NCBI GenBank assembly: GCA_030706635.1
Contig: JAUZOD010000009.1
Location: 1-64,000, forward strand
Source: Bacteroidota bacterium
GTDB taxonomy: Bacteria > Bacteroidota > Bacteroidia > Chitinophagales > Chitinophagaceae
DNA: 64,000 bases
Direction of reading: 5' to 3'
In this document: positions 16,581 to 25,541 of the stretch, piece by piece
How positions within the stretch are numbered: the first letter of the stretch is position 1
Layout of the letters: each line of letters opens with the position of its first letter
The notes under the pieces: model-generated
What the model was told of the DNA's origin: nothing
The model's database searches: none
Seen by the model: only the letters and a program-made list of their open reading frames with translations
Position numbers and translations under genes: made by a program

Positions 16581-17831
16581 TCACGCGCCGGATAGTGCAG
16601 ACAACGTCACCGGGAAATCGGGTCTTACAATGCCCGGCCATTTTCCATACCACGAGCCATTTTCTCTATAATCTTCCACATCAAACGACAAACAGGATTC
16701 GAGATAAAACAAGCGGATGGTAGCATTTCTGATAAAGACAATCGAAATATAATAAGATCCGTCATTTAAAAAATTACCGGGTATAAGACACTCTCCCCGG
16801 AGCAGCCCTTTTTGAAATGTTTTTCTGCCGGAGGTAAGATCAAAAATAAATTCGCCGGTAAAATTGAACAGGTGGATTCCGGCCATCAGATCGCCCGGTT
16901 CTTCCACATCATACCAGAATTCAAATTTTATCCTTAAAGGCGTCCTGATATCAATGAAGGGATGTTCCTGAATGTATTCGGGAACAAGCTCCACTTTTTG
17001 AACGCGGATATATTCATTTCCGGGCATTGCAGGTTTCAGGGAGTAATCATTTCCCAGGAACTGCTCTTCCCCGCTTTTTAAATATTGTGAAATCACCTGT
17101 TCAGGATCTCCGGATGCTACAATTTGCCCTTTTTCGAGCAGCAGGGCGCGGTTACATAAATTCCGCAGGGCATGCATATTATGACTTACGAAAAGAATGG
17201 TCTTGCCTTCCTGACCCGACACGGATTTCATTTTTCCGAGACATTTTTTCTGAAATTCGGAATCGCCGACGGCCAGCACTTCGTCGATGATCAGGATCTC
17301 CGGATCGAGGTTTGCTGCAACGGCAAATGCCAGGCGAACATACATGCCGCTGGAATATCTTTTCACCGGGGTATCCAAAAACCGCTCTACTCCGGAGAAG
17401 TCCACGATCTCGTCAAATTTCCGGTCAATCTCTTTCTTCTTCATACCCATGATATGACCATTGAGATAGATATTCTCTCTTCCTGTAAGTTCGCTGTGAA
17501 ATCCGGTTCCCACTTCAAGCAGACTGGCAATACGGCCGTTACCACGAACCCTGCCGCCGGTGGGTAATGTAATCCGGGATATGATTTTAAGCAAGGTGGA
17601 TTTTCCCGAACCATTCTTTCCGATTAAGCCAAGCACATCACCCTTATTCACCTCAAAATGAATATTTCTTAGCGCCCAAATATGATTTTTATGCTGGGTA
17701 ACTGCAGGGGTCTGCTGTCGCCATTTGCCGGACCACCAGTTTTTTATATCTTCTTTAAGTGTGCCTGAGCTCAATACACCCAACCGGTAGTATTTAGAAA
17801 CGTCTTCGGCCCTGATCATCAGATTATTCAT
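16581..17831 (-). CDS. Polysaccharide ABC exporter ATPase, Wzt-like
   Basis: The ATPase domain has Walker A GKNGSGKST at 71-79, signature YSSGMYVRLA at 159-168, Walker B ILIIDE ending at Glu184, and a switch histidine in FVSHNMHAL. From about residue 255 a beta-rich C-terminal domain follows, as in Wzt proteins that recognise the modified end of the O-antigen. At 416 residues it has the length of full Wzt with this domain. The gene starts 4 bp after the permease gene. Together they export an undecaprenyl-linked polysaccharide across the inner membrane. Confidence 0.92.
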   Translation of the reverse strand: MNNLMIRAEDVSKYYRLGVLSSGTLKEDIKNWWSGKWRQQTPAVTQHKNHIWALRNIHFEVNKGDVLGLIGKNGSGKSTLLKIISRITLPTGGRVRGNGRIASLLEVGTGFHSELTGRENIYLNGHIMGMKKKEIDRKFDEIVDFSGVERFLDTPVKRYSSGMYVRLAFAVAANLDPEILIIDEVLAVGDSEFQKKCLGKMKSVSGQEGKTILFVSHNMHALRNLCNRALLLEKGQIVASGDPEQVISQYLKSGEEQFLGNDYSLKPAMPGNEYIRVQKVELVPEYIQEHPFIDIRTPLRIKFEFWYDVEEPGDLMAGIHLFNFTGEFIFDLTSGRKTFQKGLLRGECLIPGNFLNDGSYYISIVFIRNATIRLFYLESCLSFDVEDYRENGSWYGKWPGIVRPDFPVTLSALSGA

Positions 17832-17835
17832 AACA

Positions 17836-18684
17836 TCAGATTACATCCATGATTTGTTTTTCCTTGCGGCTGAAGAGCACGGTGCCCAGCAGCAGCACCA
17901 TTATGGAACTGATGAGGCTGATCCCTAAATAAAAAAAGGGAATTGGCCGGTGACTAAAAAATGCAGATCTGAAAGATTCAATCACCGGGGTAAGCGGGTT
18001 GAGCCAAAATATCAGTTTATATTTTTCCGGAATAAGCGATGCCGGATACACGACCGGCGCAGCAAACATGAATAACCGGAGCAGGAATTGCATCATATTT
18101 TCGAGATCGCGATATTTTGCCGTATAAACGCTGACGATGAGACCGCAGCCCAGAGCAAACGCAGCGGTTATAAAAATGAATACCGGGATCAGCAGCATAT
18201 AGGCATTCGGATGTATGTCTTTACCGCCAATCGCAAAGATCACATAAACGGCGATGAATAAGAGAAGCTGAATGGATATTCTGAAGGAGTGAAAAAGAAC
18301 GTAACTCAGCGGCACAATCAGCCTCGGAAAATATACTTTGTTGAAGATATAGGCATTCTGCACGAAAGTAAACATGGTGGACGTGAGGCCGTCGGAAAAA
18401 AAAGTCCAGATGATGCTTCCGGGGAGATAAAAAAGCATGGGCGGTATGTGATCCGTTGAAATTTTGGCAACCCGGCTGAAGATAATAAAGTAAACGAAAG
18501 TGGTAAGCAGGGGTTGGAGGAAAACCCACAATGGACCCAGGATGGTTTGCTGATAACTGGCTATCAGGTCCCTCCGTACAAATTGAACGATCAGATCCTT
18601 ATATTGGTAGATTTCTTTCAGGTTGAACCTGAACCATCCCTGGTTTGCATTTATCTCCCATTGCCAGCCGGCATTTTTGTCCAT
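17836..18684 (-). CDS. Polysaccharide ABC exporter permease, Wzm-like
   Basis: A 282-residue ABC-2 type permease with six hydrophobic helices. The amphipathic N-terminal segment FNLKEIYQYKDLIVQFVRRDL followed by SYQQTILGPLWVFLQPLL is characteristic of Wzm/TagG/KpsM-type permeases, and WLNPLTPVIESFRSAFF near the end is also typical. The start ATG at 18684 is the only one fitting the family. It is the first gene of the wzm-wzt unit; the terminator just upstream isolates it from the response regulator gene. Confidence 0.92.
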   Translation of the reverse strand: MDKNAGWQWEINANQGWFRFNLKEIYQYKDLIVQFVRRDLIASYQQTILGPLWVFLQPLLTTFVYFIIFSRVAKISTDHIPPMLFYLPGSIIWTFFSDGLTSTMFTFVQNAYIFNKVYFPRLIVPLSYVLFHSFRISIQLLLFIAVYVIFAIGGKDIHPNAYMLLIPVFIFITAAFALGCGLIVSVYTAKYRDLENMMQFLLRLFMFAAPVVYPASLIPEKYKLIFWLNPLTPVIESFRSAFFSHRPIPFFYLGISLISSIMVLLLGTVLFSRKEKQIMDVI

Positions 18685-18768
18685 GTAAACGAAAATATTA
18701 TCCGTTACCGGAAAAGTAAAGCATTTTCGTCTAATTATAAAAAGGTTCGTCTGCGAACGTATATAAAC

Positions 18769-18804
18769 AAAAGAGCGATCCTTTTGAACAGAATCGCTCT
18801 TTTT
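18769..18804 (-). terminator. Rho-independent terminator after the response regulator
   Basis: AAAAGAGCGAT at 18769-18779 and ATCGCTCTTTT at 18793-18803 form an 11-bp perfect stem with a 13-nt loop. In the minus direction the A-run becomes a T-run after the stem, placing the terminator 19 bp after the stop of the response regulator. Confidence 0.75.
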
Positions 18805-18822
18805 ATTTCCGGATACAGATGT

Positions 18823-19200
18823 TTAATTTCTAAATTCCTCTGATGAAGAATTTTCCAGTGTTCCGATTTGCGTTAGCAAAGCTTCAGAATCGAATGGTTT
18901 GGCGAAAAAGAAATCGGCGCCTGCTTTATAGGATTTGTTTTCCGCGTCGGGTAGTCCGGACATGATGTAAACCGGAATATTTTTTAAATAACTGCTTTTT
19001 AATTCCCTGCAGATATCGAGGCCGTTCCCATGATCCAGTTTTATATCCAACAAAATAAGATCGGGCTGGAGCAAGCCGGCCGTTTTCATTATTTCATCGG
19101 CATCTGAGAGAGGACAGATCTTGCAATTGTAGGCCTGCAGCAAAAACCGAAGGCCATGGAGCAAATCCAGGTCATCCTCAACAATCATTATTTTTAGCAT
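18823..19200 (-). CDS. Single-domain response regulator
   Basis: This 125-residue protein is only a CheY-like receiver domain: acidic pair Asp9-Asp10, phosphoacceptor Asp52 in LILLDIKLDHGNG, Ser81 and Lys101 (FFFAKPF). No output domain follows, so it signals through protein interaction. There is no histidine kinase next to it; the nearest is at 27193-29112 and has its own regulator. The gene is followed by a clear terminator. Confidence 0.88.
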   Translation of the reverse strand: MLKIMIVEDDLDLLHGLRFLLQAYNCKICPLSDADEIMKTAGLLQPDLILLDIKLDHGNGLDICRELKSSYLKNIPVYIMSGLPDAENKSYKAGADFFFAKPFDSEALLTQIGTLENSSSEEFRN

Positions 19201-19350
19201 TTGGTTGGTATGTTTTATTGTTTAATGCTTATTTGGTGCCAAAAAACTTACTGTTTATAATAATGTATTCTCAATGTTTCCTGGGTAACTATTTCCCCAT
19301 GATCAGGACGCTGACCCCAGGTTCTGCCTTTTCCAGTTTTTGGAAAAAGC

Positions 19351-19545
19351 CTATTCATCAAGGAATTCATCCAGTTTTTCGTCTGTGATGTCATCCGGAT
19401 CGCGGGACCCGGGATCCTCCGTTTCCTGAAATGCATTGGAGGAACCCAGGTGTTGTTCGCCATCCTTTGTCCCTTCCGGGGGATTGAAAAGTGTTTTGTC
19501 TGTTTTTTTTGCTGAATCTGTATCGGGTTTTTTGGGGGAAGTCAT
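19351..19545 (-). CDS. Small acidic, probably disordered protein
   Basis: A 64-codon frame rich in D, E, K, P and T (starts MTSPKKPDTDSAKK, ends DDITDEKLDEFLDE). It begins 16 bp after the stop of the upstream 107-residue gene on the same strand, which suggests an operon. No domain is recognised. The composition is typical of short disordered proteins found in Chitinophagaceae. A frame on the same strand overlaps it at 19248-19463 but lacks protein-like character. Confidence 0.5.
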   Translation of the reverse strand: MTSPKKPDTDSAKKTDKTLFNPPEGTKDGEQHLGSSNAFQETEDPGSRDPDDITDEKLDEFLDE

Positions 19546-19561
19546 ACCTGTTAAAATGGTT

Positions 19562-19885
19562 TCATTTATTCATTTGTATCACACCTGCGTCGGTAGGTTG
19601 CCCGTCCACGACCGTAACTCCTTCTTTAAATGAATTCCGATAGGGGGGCCTCCCTTCGATCATCAGGGTGTAATTTCCAGGCTTTACATTTTCAATCATA
19701 AAATTGCCTTCTAATACCGGAGCACTCAGAGTATCTTTCGGGGATATTATCCAGGCCCTGATTCCCGCATCAGAGGGCGTAACCGAACCTTTAACAGGAC
19801 TGTTCCAGAAAATTTGGAATCCAAAACACATGATGATTCCCGCGAAGATCATGGCTAAAAAGCCGGGTGTATGAAAAATGCGCAT
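19562..19885 (-). CDS. Small protein with carboxypeptidase-regulatory-like (CarbRL/SpaA-type) beta-sandwich
   Basis: The 107-residue product has an N-terminal hydrophobic anchor or signal (residues 8-28, FLAMIFAGIIMCFGFQIFW) followed by a short beta-sandwich: VKGSVTPSDAGIRAWIISPKDT, LEGNFMIENVKPGNYTLMIEG and VTVVDGQPTDAGVIQM. The 'G.F.I.NVKPGNYTL' pattern is the mark of carboxypeptidase-regulatory-like or CNA-B-type domains. It probably sits in the envelope. The small acidic gene follows at once. Confidence 0.65.
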   Translation of the reverse strand: MRIFHTPGFLAMIFAGIIMCFGFQIFWNSPVKGSVTPSDAGIRAWIISPKDTLSAPVLEGNFMIENVKPGNYTLMIEGRPPYRNSFKEGVTVVDGQPTDAGVIQMNK

Positions 19886-19962
19886 ATTTCGGACTGTTGA
19901 TTAATAGAATGTTGCAATTCTTGTTCCCTTATTTCTGGTCGTAATTTTGAGTGCATAAGAAA

Positions 19963-21252
19963 ATGGACACAAAAAAAATCCTCATTGCAGGTGCAGGAAT
20001 CTCCGGGCTTATCGCGGCGCGTTTGCTGCTTCGTGCCGGGTTGAATGTGGGTATTATCGAGGCACGGGATAGAACCGGCGGACGGATTTTCAGTATTTAC
20101 CGGCATGGGGTTACCGTGGAAGCGGGACCGGAATTTATTCATGGCCGGCTTGGGGAAACCATGTCTCTGCTGGAGGAATACCATATTCCGTATATTAAGA
20201 CCGCGGGAAAGATGTATTATGCCAGGGCTGGAAAGTTTACCACAAATACAGGAAATGCAAATCATTGGAATGACCTGATCGATAAAATGAAGCAGGTTAA
20301 ATCCGATATTCCATTCAATAGATTTCTTTCCGAGAATTTTGATGCCGAGGTGTACAGGGAATTGCGGGAATCAGCTAAACGGTATGCTGCCGGGTTTGAC
20401 CTGGCGGATGTAAACACGGTGAGTACCTGTTCTCTTATCAGGGAGTGGGAGCAGGAGGATTCCGAACAATACCGTATACCGGAAGGATACGGAAAGCTCA
20501 CGGAAAGGTTAACCGCCGAGTTTCTTTCTTCGGGAGGAGAAATTTTTTTAAATCAGGCCATCCGCCATATACAATGGGCCAGGAATTCCGTTTGTATAAC
20601 AACAACAACATCCCGTAAATTCACTGCAACAAAACTATTGATTGCCCTGCCTGCCGGTGTGTTGTCTCTGGAGGAGAGGGCAGGTAATGCCGTTCAATTC
20701 GCTCCGAAGATTACCGCAAAAAGAAAGGCGCTCAAAGAAATCGGATTCGGCGCTGTAATCAAGATAATCCTTTACTGGAATACGCCATTTTGGAAAGAAT
20801 TTGTGTCTGACCTGCAATTCATTTTCTCTGATAAAGAAATTCCAACCTGGTGGACCCACAACCCCGAAGATACCCGGGTATTGGTGGGATGGATTGGCGG
20901 ACCACCTGCGGATGATTTGTCTGGTTTATCCGAACAGGAGATGCTGCAAATAGCCCTCAGAAATCTGTCTTCCCTTTTTGGGATCACAGTGTCTGAATTG
21001 AATGAGAAATTACTTGATTCTGAAATTTTCAACTGGCGAAAAGACAATTTTACCCATGGTGCCTATAGTTTTGAGCTGGCGGGATGCGGGCAGGCAAAAT
21101 CTATTTTGAAAACCTCGGTTGAGCAAACGCTCTATTTTGCCGGCGAAGCCTGTTACGACGGTCCTCATGGCGGAACCGTGGAAGCAGCTATAGTCAGCGG
21201 AATGGAAACGGCCCGGGAAATAATGGACCATGTAAATAATGGAAAAAGTTAA
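19963..21252 (+). CDS. Flavin amine oxidase family protein
   Basis: The 429-residue enzyme opens with the FAD dinucleotide-binding motif ILIAGAGISGLIAARLLLRAG and the IIEARDRTGGRI extension of the amine oxidase/protoporphyrinogen oxidase superfamily. It ends with the second FAD-binding element LYFAGEACYDGPHGGTVEAA, as in monoamine oxidases and polyamine oxidases. The aromatic-cage residues and substrate cannot be deduced. The frame is open from GTG 19951; the ATG at 19963 starts right at the Rossmann fold and is preferred. No operon partner. Confidence 0.88.
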   Translation: MDTKKILIAGAGISGLIAARLLLRAGLNVGIIEARDRTGGRIFSIYRHGVTVEAGPEFIHGRLGETMSLLEEYHIPYIKTAGKMYYARAGKFTTNTGNANHWNDLIDKMKQVKSDIPFNRFLSENFDAEVYRELRESAKRYAAGFDLADVNTVSTCSLIREWEQEDSEQYRIPEGYGKLTERLTAEFLSSGGEIFLNQAIRHIQWARNSVCITTTTSRKFTATKLLIALPAGVLSLEERAGNAVQFAPKITAKRKALKEIGFGAVIKIILYWNTPFWKEFVSDLQFIFSDKEIPTWWTHNPEDTRVLVGWIGGPPADDLSGLSEQEMLQIALRNLSSLFGITVSELNEKLLDSEIFNWRKDNFTHGAYSFELAGCGQAKSILKTSVEQTLYFAGEACYDGPHGGTVEAAIVSGMETAREIMDHVNNGKS

Positions 21253-21346
21253 GGCGGGATAAGTCGTATTGTTCCTAATATGTGGATAATAATCCGGAGA
21301 ATCCATTTTGTTCTCCAGTAAATTCACAGCTTAACCTGAAAATTTT

Positions 21347-21625
21347 ATGCACACCCTGGAGGGCTCACGCATTTCCGAAAAGGGATTTGTCAGCACAATC
21401 CACGTACTCAGTAATGGTGAGATTATTTACACAGTACAGGATTTCATGAAAATTGAAAGCCGTTTTTCCTGGGTGGATAAAAAATTTCTGGTTGGCAAAA
21501 TACTTGAACTTCAGAAGAAGACCGACGATAGAAAGACGTCTTATATCGTACTGTATGAAGAGGGTAACCAAATCCGCGAATTTGTCAATGTGGATCAGGG
21601 ATTTAAGCCCCTGCCTTATTGCTGA
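21347..21625 (+). CDS. Small hypothetical protein
   Basis: A 92-codon frame whose translation looks protein-like (STIHVLSNGEIIYTVQDFMKIESRF, then WVDKKFLVGKILELQKK and YIVLYEEGNQIREFVNVDQGF), with alternating strand and helix character and codon use similar to the surroundings. No family is recognised. It lies 94 bp after the amine oxidase and could be co-transcribed with it. No signal peptide or membrane segment is visible. Confidence 0.5.
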   Translation: MHTLEGSRISEKGFVSTIHVLSNGEIIYTVQDFMKIESRFSWVDKKFLVGKILELQKKTDDRKTSYIVLYEEGNQIREFVNVDQGFKPLPYC

Positions 21626-21750
21626 TCTTTTCCCTTGTCTTCCGCACGCGCTCCCTTATCAAATCCACTCCGGGTCCCGGCTGCACAAATCCTGTTCCCA
21701 TGCGCGGGCGGGTTGGTATGATATTTTAACAGCTACCCTAAAGTTTGAGC

Positions 21751-21891
21751 ATGAAAAACATTTTTTTGTTGTTCATTGCCTGGGTTGGCTTTGGAATAGT
21801 TTCCTGTAATCAGCGCTTCTCTTTTAATTTGCATTTATGTATATCGTATGCCCAACACTACAAGAAAATAATCTCAAAAGGTCGGATTTAA
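21751..21891 (+). CDS. Very short lipoprotein-like ORF, possibly a remnant
   Basis: A 46-codon frame starting with a textbook lipoprotein signal: positively charged MKN, hydrophobic IFLLFIAWVGFGIV, and a lipobox ending in Cys19 (IVSC). The remaining 27 residues (NQRFSFNLHLCISY and a basic tail) show no fold. Its last 18 bp overlap the convergent cellobiose epimerase gene. Either it is a very small lipoprotein or the leftover 5' end of a larger lost gene; the intact lipobox argues against chance. Confidence 0.4.
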   Translation: MKNIFLLFIAWVGFGIVSCNQRFSFNLHLCISYAQHYKKIISKGRI

Positions 21892-23100
21892 TCTTTTCAG
21901 CAGTTGAACGCAGGCCCTGACATTGTGATATGGACATTTCCACAATCCGATTTTATCCTGATTTTCCATCAGCTCATGTCGTGCATTGACCCCCCAGAAC
22001 CATTCTCCGTTCTCCTGATCGATGATATATCTTTTAATGAACTGCCAGTTGAACAGCATGGCGTTCCGGTACTTCATGTTGCCCGAAAGTTGCCAGGCAT
22101 TGCAGAGTCCGATCAGGGCTTCAGCCTGCGGCCACCAGTGTTTTTCCTTCAGCAACTGATTGGCTTCTGCATCCCATTCATACCAGAGGCCTCCATCTTC
22201 ATCGAGCCCTTCCATAGCGGCCTCCGTAATGCGGATGGCATTGGATTTGGTGAGATCCATCCAGAATTCATCTCCTGCGGTCGTCGCGCAGGAGTGCAAC
22301 AGCCACCCGGCTTCAATATCATGGCCGTAGGAAATCGGTCCTGGTTTCCGTGTCCACTGCTCATCAAAGAAAAGATGCAGGTGAAAACTGTTTTTGTCCA
22401 GGATCTTTTCCTGGAAAAGGGCCAGTAGTTCCTTTATGCGGAGAAGAAGGATCGGATCCGGCCATATTTCATACAGGTTGGCATACGCTTCCAGAATATG
22501 TAAATGCGTATTCATGGTCTTCACCGCATTATCATCTTTAGCACTCAGTCTTTTATCTTCCAAAAAGGACCAATCCCGTGCGAATGCATCAATATATCCC
22601 TTGTTGAACATATCGAGGCCATACCGTTCAATGAGCCGGTACCATTCAATGGCCAATGCCAGAGCCTGTTCGCTGACTGTGGCCCGGTAATATTCACTCA
22701 TTCCATATATGCCAAAAGACTGGGCATATATTTGTTTGTGGGTATCCAGTGGTTTTCCGTCAGCATCCACGGTCCAGTACAGGCCGCCATCCAGAAGATC
22801 ATTGAAATGAATGCAGATATAATCAAATGCTCTTGTTGCTATGGCCAGATGGTCAGGATCGCCGGTGATTTTATAAGCAGCAGAGAAGGTCCATAGAATC
22901 CTCGAATGGAGAACCGAACCTTTTGGCGCATCCGGAATATATCTTCCCTGCTGATCCATTTTTCCAACAAAGCCGCCCTTTTCTTCGTCCCGGGAGAACC
23001 GTTTCCAAAAATCAAGGATATGATCGAATTCTTCCCTGAGTTCCCGGTAAAATACTTCCACATCCGTTGGAATGGCTTGATGGGCGTCCTGTTCCTTCAT
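21874..23100 (-). CDS. Cellobiose 2-epimerase (AGE superfamily)
   Basis: The 408-residue protein is an (alpha/alpha)6-barrel of the N-acylglucosamine 2-epimerase superfamily. It carries the cellobiose 2-epimerase histidines in their usual contexts: MNTHLHILEAY (around 196-206), SYGHDIEAGWLL with His260, and KCPYHNVRAC with His392, plus KHWWPQAEALIG. The enzyme converts the reducing-end sugar of beta-1,4-disaccharides, in mannan use mannobiose to mannosyl-glucose. It lies 14 bp after the GH130 gene on the same strand, and the two form the standard epimerase-phosphorylase module. No signal peptide, so cytoplasmic. Confidence 0.9.
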   Translation of the reverse strand: MKEQDAHQAIPTDVEVFYRELREEFDHILDFWKRFSRDEEKGGFVGKMDQQGRYIPDAPKGSVLHSRILWTFSAAYKITGDPDHLAIATRAFDYICIHFNDLLDGGLYWTVDADGKPLDTHKQIYAQSFGIYGMSEYYRATVSEQALALAIEWYRLIERYGLDMFNKGYIDAFARDWSFLEDKRLSAKDDNAVKTMNTHLHILEAYANLYEIWPDPILLLRIKELLALFQEKILDKNSFHLHLFFDEQWTRKPGPISYGHDIEAGWLLHSCATTAGDEFWMDLTKSNAIRITEAAMEGLDEDGGLWYEWDAEANQLLKEKHWWPQAEALIGLCNAWQLSGNMKYRNAMLFNWQFIKRYIIDQENGEWFWGVNARHELMENQDKIGLWKCPYHNVRACVQLLKRLNPTF

Positions 23101-23114
23101 GATAAAGAATGCAA

Positions 23115-24320
23115 TTAAACTTGTTCAGCCGGGGTTTCTGTCTGCAGCAGGGAGCGGTTTCTGTCAATCAGTCTTCTCACCTGTTGAACCGAGTGAAAAG
23201 AATTCAGACCGTCGGGTTCTGTGTTCACTGCGTAATCCAGCAGCCTTTCTATTGAGGTAACGGCGACATGCATACGGGTATCGGAGGAAGCATAATATAT
23301 GAACACAGTTCCATCTTCATCCCTGATCCATCCATTGCAAAATACCACGTTGGATACGTCTCCGGTTCTTTCTTCTCCTTCCGGCGCCAGGAAATAGCCA
23401 CCCGGTTTATAGATCACTTTTGTCAGATCTTTCAGATCCGTCATAAAAAGGTATAGAACGTACCGCAGGCCGGCCGCAGTGGTTCTAACACCGTGAGCGA
23501 GGTGAAGCCACCCGAGGGAAGTCTTGATGGGCGTTGGTCCCAGTCCGTTTTTTAATTCATAAACGGTATGATAGACTTTTTTATCAATGATCAATTCTTC
23601 CCGGATCTCGGCATGTTCGATAGAAGGGGAAAGCCCAAAACCAATGCCCCCGCCTTTGCCCGCTCTAATAAAACCATCCTGAGGGCGGGTGTAAAAAGCG
23701 TACTCTCCGTTAACAAATTCGGGATGAAGCACTACATTTCGTTGTTGCAGGGAAGTCGTGACCAGATTGGGCAACCTTTCCCAGCTCAACAGATCCCGTG
23801 TACGTATAATGCCGCACTGGGCAATGGCATCGGATTGATCTCCTTCCGGAGCGTTTGCATTTCGTTTTTCCGTGCAGAATATTCCGTAGATCCAGCCGTC
23901 TTCATGAGTCGTTAGCCGGGCGTCATAAAAATTTGTTTCTTCGGAATCGAGAACCGGAACGATGACCGGCTTATCCCAAAACGTAAACTGATCCGTGCCG
24001 TTCGGGCTTTCCGCCATGGCAAAAAAGGACTTCCGGTCAATCCCCTCAACCCGGGTCATCAGCACATATTTGTCATTCCATTTGATAGCACCGGCGTTCA
24101 TAACAGAATTGATTCCGAAACGTTCCATCAAAAACGGATTTGTGTTTTCGTTCAGATCGTATCGCCAGGCGAGTGGAATGTGGTCTTTTGTGAGCACCGG
24201 GAACTGGTATCTTTCAAATACGCCACTTCTGTTCAATTCAGCGACCCTATTCTTCCGGCAAATGGTTTCCAGGTGATATTTTTTTAATTTGTTGAATCTT
24301 TCAGCAAATGCTGCCTTCAT
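23115..24320 (-). CDS. GH130 4-O-beta-D-mannosyl-D-glucose phosphorylase
   Basis: A 401-residue five-bladed propeller of family GH130, with the segments [32 protein letters not shown], and [19 protein letters not shown], where Asp133 is the expected general acid. The late [20 protein letters not shown] motif provides phosphate and sugar contacts. Its resemblance to the Bacteroides mannosylglucose phosphorylase type suggests phosphorolysis of Man-beta-1,4-Glc to mannose 1-phosphate and glucose. It is the first gene of the pair with the cellobiose 2-epimerase. No mannanase or transporter gene is nearby in this window. Confidence 0.9.
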   Translation of the reverse strand: MKAAFAERFNKLKKYHLETICRKNRVAELNRSGVFERYQFPVLTKDHIPLAWRYDLNENTNPFLMERFGINSVMNAGAIKWNDKYVLMTRVEGIDRKSFFAMAESPNGTDQFTFWDKPVIVPVLDSEETNFYDARLTTHEDGWIYGIFCTEKRNANAPEGDQSDAIAQCGIIRTRDLLSWERLPNLVTTSLQQRNVVLHPEFVNGEYAFYTRPQDGFIRAGKGGGIGFGLSPSIEHAEIREELIIDKKVYHTVYELKNGLGPTPIKTSLGWLHLAHGVRTTAAGLRYVLYLFMTDLKDLTKVIYKPGGYFLAPEGEERTGDVSNVVFCNGWIRDEDGTVFIYYASSDTRMHVAVTSIERLLDYAVNTEPDGLNSFHSVQQVRRLIDRNRSLLQTETPAEQV

Positions 24321-24359
24321 GATCTTAATTTTAAGCCTGCCTTCCGGTCACTTAACTCC

Positions 24360-25139
24360 TTATAAATCAGAATAATCGGTTCTGTGCATCAAGATGCTGT
24401 CAATATGCGAAACGGAAATGGGGTTTTCGTAATTCGGATCAGCAGAAAGTTTTTTCCATTCCGGATCATCCCTGAAGGCCTTCCAGAGCTCATCATGGGC
24501 CCCGGCGTTTTTAAAAACGATCATATACATGAGATTAGGTAAATGACTTCCCGATAATACTTCTGCATAGAAAACAGCATTAAAGCCCAGACGACTGAAG
24601 ATGCCCGTTTCTCCTCCCTGATTAAACATGCTTACTTTTTTGAAATGAAGATGTTCGGTCGGATTCTCATAGCTTCTCAGTTCATACACCGTTTCGGAAT
24701 TCACGTCCATGGCAGGGGGTGTGAGTTTTGTGTGTTTCGGAAATGCATCGAGTAAAGTGGATTCCATCCGGACAAAGGGAATCATGCTGGTATCGGCGTC
24801 AGTAAATGGCCTGGCAGCCTCTGCATATTGTTTGTCCTGCTGCAGGACGAGTTTTGTTTTCCTCCAATTCTCCAGCGATGGGTAGGTTACCAGGACAAAT
24901 ATTTTTTTGAGTGAAGCGGTATCATTGGCGATGGGCTTGAATACGCCAATATGCTTAATCCCGAGACGGTGGAGGGCAGGCAGATAAGCATTTTTTAAAT
25001 ACTGGTCAGTCGCCTCTATCTGACGATCAGATTTCAGCAGGTAGGTCTGTATTTCATAAATGTCTTTTTGTGCGATGGCTGAAAGGCAAATGATATTCGT
25101 CAAAAGAAAAGCAAGTGGTTTGGAAATGAACTTTAGCAT
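24360..25139 (-). CDS. Secreted NIPSNAP family protein
   Basis: After a signal peptide (MLKFISKPLAFLLTNIICLSAIAQ) come two NIPSNAP/ferredoxin-like alpha-beta repeats: YEIQTYLLKS at the start of the first and VYELRSYENPTEHLHFKKVSMF at the start of the second, the latter followed by the family's GGETGIFSRLGF and LMYMIVFKN. Start ATG 25139 is preferred to the one at 25172 because it begins the signal peptide. NIPSNAP domains are dimeric alpha-beta barrels, sometimes oxygenase-like, but this secreted form has no known reaction. An AraC regulator is encoded divergently. Confidence 0.85.
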   Translation of the reverse strand: MLKFISKPLAFLLTNIICLSAIAQKDIYEIQTYLLKSDRQIEATDQYLKNAYLPALHRLGIKHIGVFKPIANDTASLKKIFVLVTYPSLENWRKTKLVLQQDKQYAEAARPFTDADTSMIPFVRMESTLLDAFPKHTKLTPPAMDVNSETVYELRSYENPTEHLHFKKVSMFNQGGETGIFSRLGFNAVFYAEVLSGSHLPNLMYMIVFKNAGAHDELWKAFRDDPEWKKLSADPNYENPISVSHIDSILMHRTDYSDL

Positions 25140-25541
25140 GATAATTTGTTTCAGATTATGATTTTTGGCCAAGCCGAATGCCGGCGGCCATAAATTAAAT
25201 ATCGTTTATATTTAAAGACGGGTAAGTGGGATTTTTCATTTCCCAATTTTCAACGGGATTCCTGACCCGCTGAAGCCCGGCATGGCTGCGTATCGTTCGA
25301 AGTTTGCTCAAATCTATTCTCATTCTTATCTTTATTTAAATACTATATTAGCATATCGTTGTATTATTTTAGGAAGTGGCTTCCAGTTCTTTGCATTAAT
25401 TTAGCGAAATAATCTATGTTTACTGCTGTATTGCAATTCCAAAAGTTTTCCGGGGGATGATACTTTTTTGTATCAAATAGTATTGAAATGTTTAGATAAA
25501 GCGGCTGGTTTACCTCCGGCCAGGACATAAAATGACGGCAA
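25140..25541. promoter_or_regulatory. Divergent intergenic region between NIPSNAP and AraC genes
   Basis: About 400 bp without a credible gene, AT-rich towards both starts. A short inverted repeat (TGGGA at 25227-25231 with TCCCA at 25241-25245) is the only structure seen and is too weak to call an operator. The region must hold the promoters of both divergent genes. Confidence 0.4.

Noticed and set aside
19248-19463. 71-codon minus-strand frame
   Set aside because: Overlaps the better-supported acidic 64-codon frame out of phase and has no protein-like character.
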